A stretch of DNA of 64,000 nt from contig WHTZ01000018.1 of the NCBI GenBank assembly GCA_009377495.1, forward strand, positions 1 to 64,000, given 5' to 3'. The position numbers and the translations under genes were made by a program. Positions within the stretch are counted from its first letter, which is position 1; each line of letters opens with the position of its first letter. The DNA is from Luteitalea sp. (GTDB taxonomy: Bacteria > Acidobacteriota > Vicinamibacteria > Vicinamibacterales > Vicinamibacteraceae). The notes under the pieces were generated by a model. The model ran no database searches and was not told the DNA's origin. It saw only the letters and a list, made by a program, of their open reading frames with translations. This document shows, one piece after another, positions 51,786-60,755 of the stretch.

Positions 51786-53314
51786 TTTACCCTTTGACGG
51801 AGGTGAGCGGCCAGGCGGTGCGCCAAGGCGACGATCGTCAGCGTCGGGTTGGCAAACCCAGCAGAGGGGAACACGGAGCTTCCAGCGACGAACAGGTTCT
51901 CGAGCCCGTGCACGCGGCAATGGGCATCGACGACACCGCGCTCCGGATCGTCGCTCATCCGCGTGGTTCCCATGTGGTGGCAACCGCCCGTGATCCCGTC
52001 TGTCGGATAGCGACCATTGCCGTCCACGGCCATCCACAAGCGGCCGACTCGCGCGCGCGCGATCTCAGCCCCGAGGATCTCGAAACCGCGCCGCAGGTCA
52101 GCACGGTCCTCGTCGGCGACACGCCAGTCGACCCGGGCCCTTGGCATGCCAAGCGCGTCGCGCTCGGCCGTGAGGGTGACCCGGCTCTCGCGAAGCGGCC
52201 GCTGCTCCGTGCGGACGGTAAGCATGAACACCGCGAGGTCTTCCGTGCCCGCGCGCAGCAGCGAGCCAATCTGGTCTGGCCGAAAGGTATCCGTCAATTC
52301 GGACAGCGCGCGCGGATTGGATGCGCCGATCGTGCACGCGAGCGCGATCAACGACTCCCGCGCTCTCACCACGGCTGACGGCGCGATCGCCGGAATGACA
52401 CGGGTCGGGACAGGAGCTTGGTCGTCGCCATCGACCACGTCCACCGCGGCGCCATGCAGATAGAAAGACGCGTCGACCGCACGGTGCGCGATGATTGCCG
52501 CACCCGCATACACGTGCGGGTGCTCCATGAAGTAGCGCCCGACGAGGTCGTGGGCGTTACCGACGCCCGCGCGCTCCTGTTCGGTCGAGGCGAGCAACAC
52601 CCGCGGATTCTCGATGCCACCCAGGGCCAAGACGTAGTGGTCCGCCTGGACCTCGAAGCGCGTTCCCCGAAGCGTGGCGCACGCGAACGCCTGGACACGG
52701 CCGCCGGCTTCGGTCAATGTCACCTGCGTGACGTTGCCGTGGAGGTAGATAGTGACGTTGTCTGCGTCAGAAAGCTCCTGGCGGTAGGCCTCACCGAATC
52801 GCACCGGCGCGCTCAACTGGTACACGACCTGATCCACGCGCGTCGGATCGAGTGGCCACAGCGACGCCCCCGCGCGCTCGGCGATCGGCGCCGCCTCGAA
52901 CTCGTTGGCGCCAATCCCACAGGTGGCGTGGGCCAGCCGGTAATACGGGGCGAGAACGTTCGGGTCGATCGGCCACCCCTCGGCCACCCCCGGGCGGTCG
53001 GCAAAGACTTCCGGCTCGATCCGACGGCAAATCCCTGACCAGTGGTTCGTGCTTCCGCCGAAGTACCGCAGGCGACAGAAGTCGAGCGGCTGGAGCGGGA
53101 GCCCTGTGTGCGGCCCCTGGTAGAGCGCTTGGGTCTCCTCGTCGCGCTCGAGCCCGCCGCTCTCGAGCATGATCACGCGCAGCCCGGAGCCGACGAGATC
53201 CCGCGCGATCGTGATGCCAGCGGCGCCAGCTCCTGCGATGCAGACATCCGCGATCAGGACCTCGCCTCCGACGAGATCGTGTGCGTCGGCGATCACGGGC
53301 ATCGATGCTAACAT
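51779..53314 (-). CDS. GMC-family FAD-dependent oxidoreductase
   Basis: This 511-residue protein starts at ATG 53314 (a second Met lies at 53302); the longer open frame upstream shadows serC. The FAD site is VCIAGAGAAGITIARDLVGS with LRVIMLESGG; RYFGGSTNHWSGICRRIEPE follows. The C-terminus holds the GMC motif GGCHHMGTTRMSDDPERGVV (likely catalytic His pair), then GLENLFVAGSSVFPSAGFAN and PTLTIVALAHRLA. GMC enzymes oxidise alcohols, sugars or sterols. It is divergent from serC with only 27 bases between start codons. Together with the radical-SAM gene it could form a two-gene pathway. Confidence 0.88.
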   Translation of the reverse strand: MLASMPVIADAHDLVGGEVLIADVCIAGAGAAGITIARDLVGSGLRVIMLESGGLERDEETQALYQGPHTGLPLQPLDFCRLRYFGGSTNHWSGICRRIEPEVFADRPGVAEGWPIDPNVLAPYYRLAHATCGIGANEFEAAPIAERAGASLWPLDPTRVDQVVYQLSAPVRFGEAYRQELSDADNVTIYLHGNVTQVTLTEAGGRVQAFACATLRGTRFEVQADHYVLALGGIENPRVLLASTEQERAGVGNAHDLVGRYFMEHPHVYAGAAIIAHRAVDASFYLHGAAVDVVDGDDQAPVPTRVIPAIAPSAVVRARESLIALACTIGASNPRALSELTDTFRPDQIGSLLRAGTEDLAVFMLTVRTEQRPLRESRVTLTAERDALGMPRARVDWRVADEDRADLRRGFEILGAEIARARVGRLWMAVDGNGRYPTDGITGGCHHMGTTRMSDDPERGVVDAHCRVHGLENLFVAGSSVFPSAGFANPTLTIVALAHRLAAHLRQRVKG

Positions 53315-53341
53315 GAGCCCTGTGAGAAGAACGCCCACGTT

Positions 53342-54442
53342 ATGACTACTAAAACCTCTGTCCACCGCATCTTCAACTTCAGTGCCGGGCCTGCGATTCT
53401 GCCACTCTCGGTCGTCGAGGAAGCGCAGCGCGACCTCGTCTCGCTCCCCGGCGTCGGCCTGTCGGTGCTGGAGATCAGCCACCGCTCGAAGCCTTTCGAA
53501 CGGATTCTGCAAGAGGCCACTGCGGACATCCGCGCGCTGGCCGGCATTCCGGACGACTATCACGTGCTGTTCTTGCAGGGCGGCGCGAGCCTGCAGTTCG
53601 CGATGGTGCCGATGAACCTCATCCCGCCCGGTGGCGAAGCCGACTACATCGTCACCGGCACGTGGTCGCAAAAGGCCGTCAAGGAAGCCGCCCGTGTGGG
53701 AACCGTGCACGTGGCCGCCTCCACCCAGTCGGAGAACTTCACGCGCATCCCGCGCCCGGACGAGATACGGCTCTCGGGCCGTGGCGCCTACGTGCACGCA
53801 ACCTCGAACAACACCATCTACGGCACGGAGTGGCGCGAGATACCGAACGTTGGTGACCGGCCGCTGGTGGTCGACGCTTCCTCAAACATCTTCAGCGGCC
53901 CGCTCGACGTCGCGCGCCACGCGCTCATCTACGCTGGCGCGCAGAAGAATCTGGGTCCGGCCGGCGTGACGCTCGTCATCATTCGCGACGACATCGCGCG
54001 CCGATCGCCGTCGAGCATACCGACGATGCTGAGCTACGCGACCCACGCGGATAACAACTCGCTCTACAACACGCCGCCGGCGTTTGCCATCTATGTCGTC
54101 GGCCTCGTGGCCAAATGGCTGCGTCGGGAGGGTGGCCTCGAAGCAATCGGGAGGCGAAACGAGCGGAAGGCCAGCCAGCTCTACGCTGAGATCGACCGCA
54201 CCGACTTCTATCGGGGTCATGCCCAACCGGAGAGCCGCTCGCTCATGAACGTGACGTTCCGACTACCGAGCGAGGCCCTCGAGAAGACGTTCGTGGCGGA
54301 CGCAACCGCGGAGGGTCTTGACGGCTTGAAGGGGCACCGGTCGGTGGGCGGCATCCGCGCCTCGATTTACAACGCGTTTCCGGAAGAAGGCGTCGACGCC
54401 CTCGCGGCATTCATGCGCGAGTTCGAGCGCAGCCACGGTTGA
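53342..54442 (+). CDS. serC: Phosphoserine aminotransferase
   Basis: This 366-residue class V aminotransferase converts 3-phosphohydroxypyruvate to O-phosphoserine. It starts at ATG 53342. It shows FNFSAGPAILPLSVVEEAQR, then ISHRSKPFERILQEATADIR, LFLQGGASLQFAMVPMNL and TSNNTIYGTEWREIPN. The PLP lysine is in YAGAQKNLGPAGVTLVIIRD (about residue 202), and the C-terminus has GLDGLKGHRSVGGIRASIYN. This is the second serine-synthesis gene of the cluster, with serA about 3 kb upstream. The 27-base gap to the divergent GMC gene leaves little room for a separate promoter, so its promoter may lie inside that gene. The TonB-dependent receptor starts seven bases after its stop codon. Confidence 0.94.
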   Translation: MTTKTSVHRIFNFSAGPAILPLSVVEEAQRDLVSLPGVGLSVLEISHRSKPFERILQEATADIRALAGIPDDYHVLFLQGGASLQFAMVPMNLIPPGGEADYIVTGTWSQKAVKEAARVGTVHVAASTQSENFTRIPRPDEIRLSGRGAYVHATSNNTIYGTEWREIPNVGDRPLVVDASSNIFSGPLDVARHALIYAGAQKNLGPAGVTLVIIRDDIARRSPSSIPTMLSYATHADNNSLYNTPPAFAIYVVGLVAKWLRREGGLEAIGRRNERKASQLYAEIDRTDFYRGHAQPESRSLMNVTFRLPSEALEKTFVADATAEGLDGLKGHRSVGGIRASIYNAFPEEGVDALAAFMREFERSHG

Positions 54443-54449
54443 GTCGGGC

Positions 54450-56729
54450 ATGCTGGCCCTTTTCGTCGCCGTTTCGCTCGATGTGCTCACGGCTTCGCCT
54501 CGACCTGCCTCGACGAGCGTCATCGTTGTCGGTGCGGTCGTGAATGCGGCCGGCCAGCCGCTTGCCCAAGCCACCGTGCTCGCCACCTGTGGTGCGATTC
54601 TGCTCGGACGCAGCGCCACGGACGAGACAGGTGCGTTCACACTTCAGATCGAGCGCGCGCGCGCATGTCAGCGGCCCTCCGCCGAGGGTGAGCAAAGCCG
54701 CATGGAAGTGGTCCGCGTTACCGCGAGTGCCGATGGCTTTGTCGACGTCTCGCGCGAGGTCGAGCTACCGGTCGCACGCTCGGCCGACCTCGACGCCGTG
54801 TCTTTGCAGTTGACGCTCCCGCCGCAGGGTCCAGCCGAGACCGTGACCGTGACCGCGGCGCGTCGCCCGCTGCGCGGGCGTGAGGGCCCGGCGAGCGTGT
54901 CGGTGCTTTCGAGTCGTGATCTCACGGCAACGGGCGCGCTCACGCTCGACGAGGCGCTGCGCCTCACACCCGGCTTTACACTGTTCCGGCGCTCATCCTC
55001 CCGAAGCGCGAATCCAACCACGCAAGGCGTCACGCTGCGCGGTCTCTCTGCGTCCGGCGCAAGCCGGAGCCTGGTCCTTGCCGACGGCGTACCGCTCAAC
55101 GATCCGTTCGGCGGGTGGGTGTACTGGTCCCGCGTGCCGCGCGCGGCCATCGACCGCGTCGAGGTGGCCCGCGGTGGCGCGAGCGACGTGTACGGCGCCG
55201 ATGCCGTTGGCGGTGTCGTTCAGGTGTTCACGGTGGATCCGGTGGGCCCTGCTGCCCGCGCGTCGGTCGAAGCAGGCACGCTCGGCACCTCGCGGGCGTC
55301 CGCGTACGTGGGTGGACCACTGAGGGGCTGGCGCGTGTTTGGGGCCGGCGAGCTCTTTGACACGAGCGGCTTCGTGCCCGTCTCCCGTACGGATCGAGGT
55401 CTGGTCGACGAGCGGGCCGGCGTGTCCACGCGCGTGCTCACGCTGAGCCTCGCGGCTCCTACGATGCGCGGCGTGACGACAACCACGCGAGCCGCGCTCT
55501 TCGATGAAGATCGGACCAACGGCACGCCGCTGCAGCGCAACGACACCAACGAGCGCCAGCTCGCGGTGGATGTGACGGGCCAGGTGCACGACACCACGTG
55601 GCGGGTGCACGGTTACGGCCTGACGCAAGGTTACGACCAAAGCTTCTCGGCGGTTGCGGCGGATCGCAACGGTGAGCAGCTCACACAGCGACAACGGGTT
55701 CCCAGCGAGGTCGTGGCCGTGAGTGCCGAGGCGGCGCGTGCCTCGACGACCATCTCGTGGCTCGGCGGCTTCGACGCGCGCGATACGCACGGTGTTCTCT
55801 CGGAAACACGCCTCGCCGGGCCCACCCCCGTTGAGACGAGGGAAGAGGGGCGAGAGCGGACGATTGGCTTCTTCGGACAGGCCTCTGGCGCGATTGCGTC
55901 TGGGCTTCAGGTCATCGCTGGCGTGCGTGCAGACCTGCTGCAAACGCGACTCGGCAACCGGCCCGACTCTGTCGACGATACGTTCGTGAGCCCGCGCGCT
56001 TCCTTACTGTGGCACGTGCACCGCGACATCACCCTCCGCGGATCGGTCTATCGCGCCTTCCGCAGGCCGACGCTCAACGAGCGCCTACGCGGGTTTCGCG
56101 TAGGTAACGTGGTTACCCTACCCAACCGAACGCTGGCGCCCGAGGCATCCAGGGGCGGCGAGGTCGCAGCCATCGTCTCGCGTCGGTGGGGCTCAGTCGC
56201 GCTCACAGCCTTTCATACCGTCCTCGACGATGCCATTACCAACGTGACGGTTGAGCAGCAGCCGACGTTGATCGTGCGCGAGCGACGAAATGCGGGACGC
56301 ATTCGGGCAGCCGGTCTCGAAGTCGAGACGGCGTGGTACCCGCGCCGGTCCCTCTTCGTTCGTGTCAGCGCGGGCCTCACGGATGCCGTATTCACAGCGT
56401 CGGCGGAGGGACTGGCCGGGAAGGATGTGTCGCAGGTGCCAGGCGCTCACGTGGCGTTCGACATGCGCTACAGTCACCCACGTGTGGCGACCGTCGGTGG
56501 ACAGGTGCGCGTCGTGGGGCCGCAGTGGGAAGATGATCGCAATACCCTGAAGCTGAGCGATGCGACCGTCGTTGACCTGCTCGTGGAGCGGGATCTCGTT
56601 CGAGGGGTGGCTCTGTTTGCCGCGGTTGAGAACCTCTTCGATGCCGAGTACGACGTTGGGCGTACGCCACTGCGAACGATTGGTGCTCCCCGGGCGCTCA
56701 GGTTCGGGTTGCGGGCAGCGTGGGATTAG
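54450..56729 (+). CDS. TonB-dependent receptor, BtuB-like, with carboxypeptidase-regulatory-like N-terminus
   Basis: This 759-residue outer-membrane receptor starts at ATG 54450 with a signal peptide (LALFVAVSLDVLTASP). Residues about 25-115 are a carboxypeptidase-regulatory-like fold (VVVGAVVNAAGQPLAQATVL). The plug follows: TVTAARRPLRGREGPASVSV, then LTLDEALRLTPGFTLFRRSS, TTQGVTLRGLSASGASRSLV, and ASDVYGADAVGGVVQVFT. The barrel ends LRFGLRAAWD. It resembles BtuB/CirA-type receptors rather than the large OMR receptor at 20038, and a siderophore, cobalamin or similar ligand is possible. It sits seven bases after serC and overlaps the convergent nucleotidyltransferase gene by four bases. Confidence 0.9.
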   Translation: MLALFVAVSLDVLTASPRPASTSVIVVGAVVNAAGQPLAQATVLATCGAILLGRSATDETGAFTLQIERARACQRPSAEGEQSRMEVVRVTASADGFVDVSREVELPVARSADLDAVSLQLTLPPQGPAETVTVTAARRPLRGREGPASVSVLSSRDLTATGALTLDEALRLTPGFTLFRRSSSRSANPTTQGVTLRGLSASGASRSLVLADGVPLNDPFGGWVYWSRVPRAAIDRVEVARGGASDVYGADAVGGVVQVFTVDPVGPAARASVEAGTLGTSRASAYVGGPLRGWRVFGAGELFDTSGFVPVSRTDRGLVDERAGVSTRVLTLSLAAPTMRGVTTTTRAALFDEDRTNGTPLQRNDTNERQLAVDVTGQVHDTTWRVHGYGLTQGYDQSFSAVAADRNGEQLTQRQRVPSEVVAVSAEAARASTTISWLGGFDARDTHGVLSETRLAGPTPVETREEGRERTIGFFGQASGAIASGLQVIAGVRADLLQTRLGNRPDSVDDTFVSPRASLLWHVHRDITLRGSVYRAFRRPTLNERLRGFRVGNVVTLPNRTLAPEASRGGEVAAIVSRRWGSVALTAFHTVLDDAITNVTVEQQPTLIVRERRNAGRIRAAGLEVETAWYPRRSLFVRVSAGLTDAVFTASAEGLAGKDVSQVPGAHVAFDMRYSHPRVATVGGQVRVVGPQWEDDRNTLKLSDATVVDLLVERDLVRGVALFAAVENLFDAEYDVGRTPLRTIGAPRALRFGLRAAWD

Positions 56730-58063
56730 TTGCGCGCGTCGCCTGGTCGCGAACGGCGACCTCCCCGTCGCCGGCGCCGTCGGCGACGAGCGCGCCAGGT
56801 CGGGTCTTCTGTGCCGTTCCCAGCGGCCGGACGCGCCTGGCCGCGCTCGACCAACAGGTCGTGCCAGTACGCAACCGCGTCCGGCTGGTTGCCGTGAAGC
56901 TCGAGCCAGGTGAGGGCGTCTCGCAGCGCGCCACGTTGTAGCAGGCCGCGCTGCGCCCGCACGGGACGGTCCGTTTGGAGCAAGCGTGGCTGCAGGCCGA
57001 GCACCTGAACCAGGCGCTCGAGGTCACGCCGCGAGACTGGCAGCAGCCCCAGCGTTCTCGTAACGGGCGCCTCCACGTCATCTTGGCTCGGGCCACGCAG
57101 ACCGAACAGGCCGAGCGGCACGAGCAGTGTGCCCATGAGGATCGCGTTCGTGAGTGTCTCCGGTGCCTGGGCAAACCGCGCACGATACGTGTCGAGCGCT
57201 TCGAGCGCCCGCGCCAGGCGCGCGTGATCACCGGTCAAGAGATCCGGCGTGATGTGGTCGAGCAAGCCGCTGTCCGCCAGCCGCGCAAACGAAATCTGGG
57301 CAGCGCCACTTCGCAGGATCTTGTAGTACTCGTCGAGCAGGCGCGCCGGAGCGCTCTGCGCGATGAGCGGTGCGTGTCGGCGGATGGCTTCCGGAATAGC
57401 TGAATCGAGGGTAAAGTCGAGCCGCGAGGCCAGCACGACCGCGCGTAGCATGCGGACCGGATCTTCCTGGAACCGCTCGTCCGGGTCGCCGATCGACCGG
57501 ACGACGCGTGTGGCCAAGTCACCGAGGCCGCCAACGTAGTCGATGATCGAGAAGGTCGCAATGTCGTAGAAGAGGCCGTTCACCGTGAAGTCACGGCGAA
57601 ACGCGTCCTCCTCGGGCGTGCCAAAGGTGTTGTCGCGTCGCACGATGCCGCTGGCCAGGTCTTGAGGGCGGCCCGTGGGCCGCGCGACCGGTGGGGAAGG
57701 CTCCCCGGCCTGCGCGCTGGAGACGCCGAGCGGGGGCTCCCCTTCGGTGCCGGCCGGAAGCTTGCGGCGAAACGTGGCCACCTCGATCGTCTTGGTCCCG
57801 AAGCGTACGTGAGCCAGGCGAAAGCGTCGTCCGATAACCCAACAGTTGCGAAAGAGCCGCTTGACTTGGTAAGGATGAGCAGACGTTCCGATGTCGAAGT
57901 CCTTCGGCCGGCGGCGGAGGAGCAGGTCGCGCACGCTTCCGCCAACCAAGTACGCACTGAAGCCATGACGATGCAGGCGATACAGCACCTTGAGAGCGTC
58001 TGGATCGATCTCGCGTCGCGAGAGCACGTGCTTGCTGCGAGGCAGGATGGTTGGCTCTGCCAC
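56726..58063 (-). CDS. PcnB/CCA-adding-type nucleotidyltransferase
   Basis: This 445-residue class II nucleotidyltransferase starts at GTG 58063. It shows YLVGGSVRDLLLRRRPKDFD (catalytic carboxylates) with IGTSAHPYQVKRLF, then DAFRRDFTVNGLFYDIATFS, IDYVGGLGDLATRVVRSIGD and RFQEDPVRMLRAVVLASRLD. This matches poly(A) polymerase I or tRNA CCA-adding enzymes of the PcnB group. Two oddities are seen: a Pro/Gly-rich insert of about 35 residues at about residues 110-145 (GEPPLGVSSAQAGEPSPPVA), and a C-terminal run of arginines (RRRRRRRRGGRRSR) likely to bind RNA. Specificity between CCA and poly(A) cannot be told. Confidence 0.88.
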   Translation of the reverse strand: MAEPTILPRSKHVLSRREIDPDALKVLYRLHRHGFSAYLVGGSVRDLLLRRRPKDFDIGTSAHPYQVKRLFRNCWVIGRRFRLAHVRFGTKTIEVATFRRKLPAGTEGEPPLGVSSAQAGEPSPPVARPTGRPQDLASGIVRRDNTFGTPEEDAFRRDFTVNGLFYDIATFSIIDYVGGLGDLATRVVRSIGDPDERFQEDPVRMLRAVVLASRLDFTLDSAIPEAIRRHAPLIAQSAPARLLDEYYKILRSGAAQISFARLADSGLLDHITPDLLTGDHARLARALEALDTYRARFAQAPETLTNAILMGTLLVPLGLFGLRGPSQDDVEAPVTRTLGLLPVSRRDLERLVQVLGLQPRLLQTDRPVRAQRGLLQRGALRDALTWLELHGNQPDAVAYWHDLLVERGQARPAAGNGTEDPTWRARRRRRRRRGGRRSRPGDARN

Positions 58064-58069
58064 GCCGCG

Positions 58070-58075
58070 ATTATA
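58070..58075 (-). promoter_or_regulatory. Candidate -10 for a leaderless nucleotidyltransferase transcript
   Basis: On the minus strand TATAAT (58075 to 58070) is a perfect -10 hexamer. Six bases (58069-58064) separate it from GTG 58063, and no ribosome-binding site lies between. It sits in an AT-rich divergent spacer that probably also holds the promoter for the gene at 58117. Confidence 0.5.
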
Positions 58076-58116
58076 ACAAATTGTGGTGGATGATCTAAAT
58101 AAACTATTACTATTCA

Positions 58117-59001
58117 ATGACTTATCGTGATCAGAACGTGTCTCTCCAGGGTCCCCGCACGGCCTGCCACGCTGGTGGGGGGCTCCGCGGCCGAGCGTTG
58201 TCGTTGACGCTGGTCGCTTGGGTTGTCCTGGGTGTGGCGACAACCGCGCAGACGGTCGACCCATTGGTCGAGGCGCGTGCTTTCTACAACCGCGGGGACT
58301 GGGCTCGCGCCGTTGATGCGGCCGCGCCCGCGCTCCAGCTTCCGGGCAGACAGAGCGAGGCCTTGCTCCTCGTTGGGCGCGCAACGTTGGAACGATTCCG
58401 TGAGACGGCTGATCCGGCAGACCTCATGAGGGCGCGCGAGGCGCTGAGAGCCGTTGATCCCGAGCAGCTTTCCAGTCGCCATCGAGCCGAGCTCATCGTC
58501 GGGTTTGCGGAGGCTCTGTACCTGGATGCCGCGTACCGTCCAGCGGCGGAGCTGTTCGATGCCGCGTTGGGTGAGGGGGCGGATTTGGCGCCCGCGGACC
58601 GCGATCGGGTGCTCGACTGGTGGGCAACCGCATTCGACCGCTTCGCGCAGACCCGTGATGCGGACGAACGGTCGCGGATCTACGCGGTCATCGCCGAGCG
58701 GATGACCGCCGAGCTGAGACACAGCCCTGGCTCGGCCACGGCCGCGTACTGGCGCGCCGCCGCGGCCCTGGCGCGCAGCGAAGTGGATCTCGCGTGGCAT
58801 CTCGCGATTGCCGGATGGGTACAAGGCGCGCTCGCGCCCGCGAACCATGCTGCCACGCTGCGTAGCGATCTCGACCGCTTGGTCAGGCAAGGCATCATTC
58901 CTGAGCGCCTCGAGCGCCTGTCGAACGTCAGCGATGTCGACGAAGCGCGTGACGGGATGTTAGCCGAGTGGGACTTGGTGAAGCGGAAATGGACAAGGTA
59001 A
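58117..59001 (+). CDS. Exported TPR-like protein
   Basis: This 294-residue protein starts at ATG 58117 and has a membrane or signal segment at about residues 28-45 (LSLTLVAWVVLGVATTAQ). The rest is helical with TPR-like repeats: ARAFYNRGDWARAVDAAAPA, then SEALLLVGRATLERFRETAD, SRHRAELIVGFAEALYLDAA and TAAYWRAAAALARSEVDLAW. It probably faces the periplasm as a scaffold. No partner is evident; the serine hydrolase gene follows after 14 bases. Confidence 0.72.
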   Translation: MTYRDQNVSLQGPRTACHAGGGLRGRALSLTLVAWVVLGVATTAQTVDPLVEARAFYNRGDWARAVDAAAPALQLPGRQSEALLLVGRATLERFRETADPADLMRAREALRAVDPEQLSSRHRAELIVGFAEALYLDAAYRPAAELFDAALGEGADLAPADRDRVLDWWATAFDRFAQTRDADERSRIYAVIAERMTAELRHSPGSATAAYWRAAAALARSEVDLAWHLAIAGWVQGALAPANHAATLRSDLDRLVRQGIIPERLERLSNVSDVDEARDGMLAEWDLVKRKWTR

Positions 59002-59015
59002 CATCTGGAGCGCTC

Positions 59016-60722
59016 ATGGCCCGCACGCTGTTCCTGCTGTCAGTCCTGGGTCTTACCGCGATGGCGCAACCAGCGCCCACGCCAGACGCCACCACCCTTC
59101 TGACCGACTCCGAGCTTCACGCCAAGGTCGACGAGCTTTTCGAGTCGTACGATTCGACGATCTCCCCGGGCTGCGCGGTAGCGGTTATCAACGACGGGCA
59201 GGTCGTCTACAAGCGTGGCTATGGGATGGCCAATCTGGATCACGACATCCCTATCCGTCCGGAGACGGTGTTCCACGTGGCCTCCATCTCGAAGCAGTTC
59301 ACGGCTGCGGCGATTGTCCTGCTCGCGCAAGAAGGAAAGCTGAAACTGGATGACGAGGTGCGGAAGTACGTTCCAGAGCTGCCCGATTTCGGAGTGCCGA
59401 TTTCGATCCGGCACCTGATTCATCACACGAGCGGCTTACGAGACCAGTGGTCGCTGCTCGGTCTAGCGGGCTGGCGCTACGCCCTCGATCTGATCACCGA
59501 TCAGGATGTCCTCGACGTCATGTCCGCCCAGAAAGAGCTGAACTTCAAGCCGGGCGAGAAGCATACCTATTCCAACACTGGCTACACGCTGCTGGCGCAG
59601 ATCGTGAAGCGCGTCTCCGGAAAATCCTTACGCGACTTTACCGTCGAACGGATCTTCCGACCGCTTGGTATGAACGATACGCACTTCCGCGACGATCATG
59701 CGGAAATCGTGAAGCAGATGGCATACGGTTACGAGCGGGGTAAGGGCGAAGGTGAGTTCAAACTGAGCATCACGAACTTCGATACGGCCGGCGCAACGAG
59801 CCTGCTGACAACGGTGGAAGACTTGGCGCGGTGGGACCAAAACTTCTATGAGCCGAAGGTCGGTGGCACGGCGCTGATCCAACAGATGTTGCAACGTGGC
59901 AAGCTGGATAGCGGCAAGGTGCTCGACTATGCCTCCGGTCTGGTGCACGGGACGTACCGGGGCGCGACCACCATCGATCATGGGGGCGCCGACGCCGGGT
60001 ACCGGGCAGACTTGTTGCGTTTTCCGGACCATCGCTTTTCGGCCGCCTGCTTGTGCAACCTCGCGCAGACGAATCCCGGCACGCTGACAAGAGCGATTGC
60101 CGACATCTACCTGGCTGGGGCGTTGAAGGAACCCAAGCGTGCACCCGCCGCGAACGCCACGAGCACCGTCGTGCTCACTCCTCGGCAATTGGCGCAGTTT
60201 GCGGGATTGTATTGGAACCAGGAGGAGGAGTCCGGATGGAAGGTTGCGCTCGAGGACACAAAGCTTTCACTGCTTTTGGGTCCGGACCAGAGCTACGAAA
60301 TGCAACCGCTCGCGGCGAGCCGTTTCCGGCTGGCTGGGCCGCCGATCGAGATCGAATTCCGACGCGGGAGCACAGACGATCCGTTGACTCTGGTCGCCAA
60401 GGCTGACGGGAGCTCCGAGGAACGCGTTTTGGAAGCCGCCACCGAATTCGAGCCCACGCGCGCAGAGTTATCCGATTACGTCGGCGTTTACCGCAGCGAC
60501 GAGCTCGAACCCGTCTACCGCATCGGCGTGCAGGACGGCGCGCTGATCTTGAAGCGCTTGAAGCATCAGCCCGACAAACTGGCGCCGATGATCACCGATT
60601 ACTTCGGCAGCTCGATCGGCAGCATACATTTCATGCGCGGTTCGTCGGGCCAAGTTGCTGGGTTCGTCCTCAATGCCGGCAGAATCCGAGGATTAAAATT
60701 CAAGAGATCTACAACAAGGTGA
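59016..60722 (+). CDS. Secreted serine beta-lactamase-like hydrolase (class C/DD-peptidase fold)
   Basis: This 568-residue exported protein starts at ATG 59016, behind GGAG, with a signal peptide (MARTLFLLSVLGLTAMAQ). It has all three active-site motifs of the class C/esterase group: S90-I-S-K93 in FHVASISKQFTA, Y185-S-N187 in KHTYSNTGYTLL, and H322-G-G324 in IDHGGADAGYRADL. The C-terminal 190 residues form additional beta-rich segments (LAQFAGLYWNQEEESGWKVA; LSDYVGVYRSDELEPVYRIG) found in many family members. It could be a D-amino-acid-type peptidase, esterase or lactamase; the sequence does not decide. The TPR-like gene is 14 bases upstream. Confidence 0.92.
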   Translation: MARTLFLLSVLGLTAMAQPAPTPDATTLLTDSELHAKVDELFESYDSTISPGCAVAVINDGQVVYKRGYGMANLDHDIPIRPETVFHVASISKQFTAAAIVLLAQEGKLKLDDEVRKYVPELPDFGVPISIRHLIHHTSGLRDQWSLLGLAGWRYALDLITDQDVLDVMSAQKELNFKPGEKHTYSNTGYTLLAQIVKRVSGKSLRDFTVERIFRPLGMNDTHFRDDHAEIVKQMAYGYERGKGEGEFKLSITNFDTAGATSLLTTVEDLARWDQNFYEPKVGGTALIQQMLQRGKLDSGKVLDYASGLVHGTYRGATTIDHGGADAGYRADLLRFPDHRFSAACLCNLAQTNPGTLTRAIADIYLAGALKEPKRAPAANATSTVVLTPRQLAQFAGLYWNQEEESGWKVALEDTKLSLLLGPDQSYEMQPLAASRFRLAGPPIEIEFRRGSTDDPLTLVAKADGSSEERVLEAATEFEPTRAELSDYVGVYRSDELEPVYRIGVQDGALILKRLKHQPDKLAPMITDYFGSSIGSIHFMRGSSGQVAGFVLNAGRIRGLKFKRSTTR

Positions 60723-60755
60723 AACGGGCCCTGCACCCCGCTGGCCTGTGACGTC

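Noticed and set aside
53315..53797. N-terminal extension of the GMC oxidoreductase frame
   Set aside because: It is antisense to serC, and the FAD motif lies at the normal distance from ATG 53314.
58064..58384. N-terminal extension of the nucleotidyltransferase frame
   Set aside because: It crosses an AT-rich spacer with a TATAAT hexamer and overlaps the TPR-like gene; GTG 58063 fits the family.
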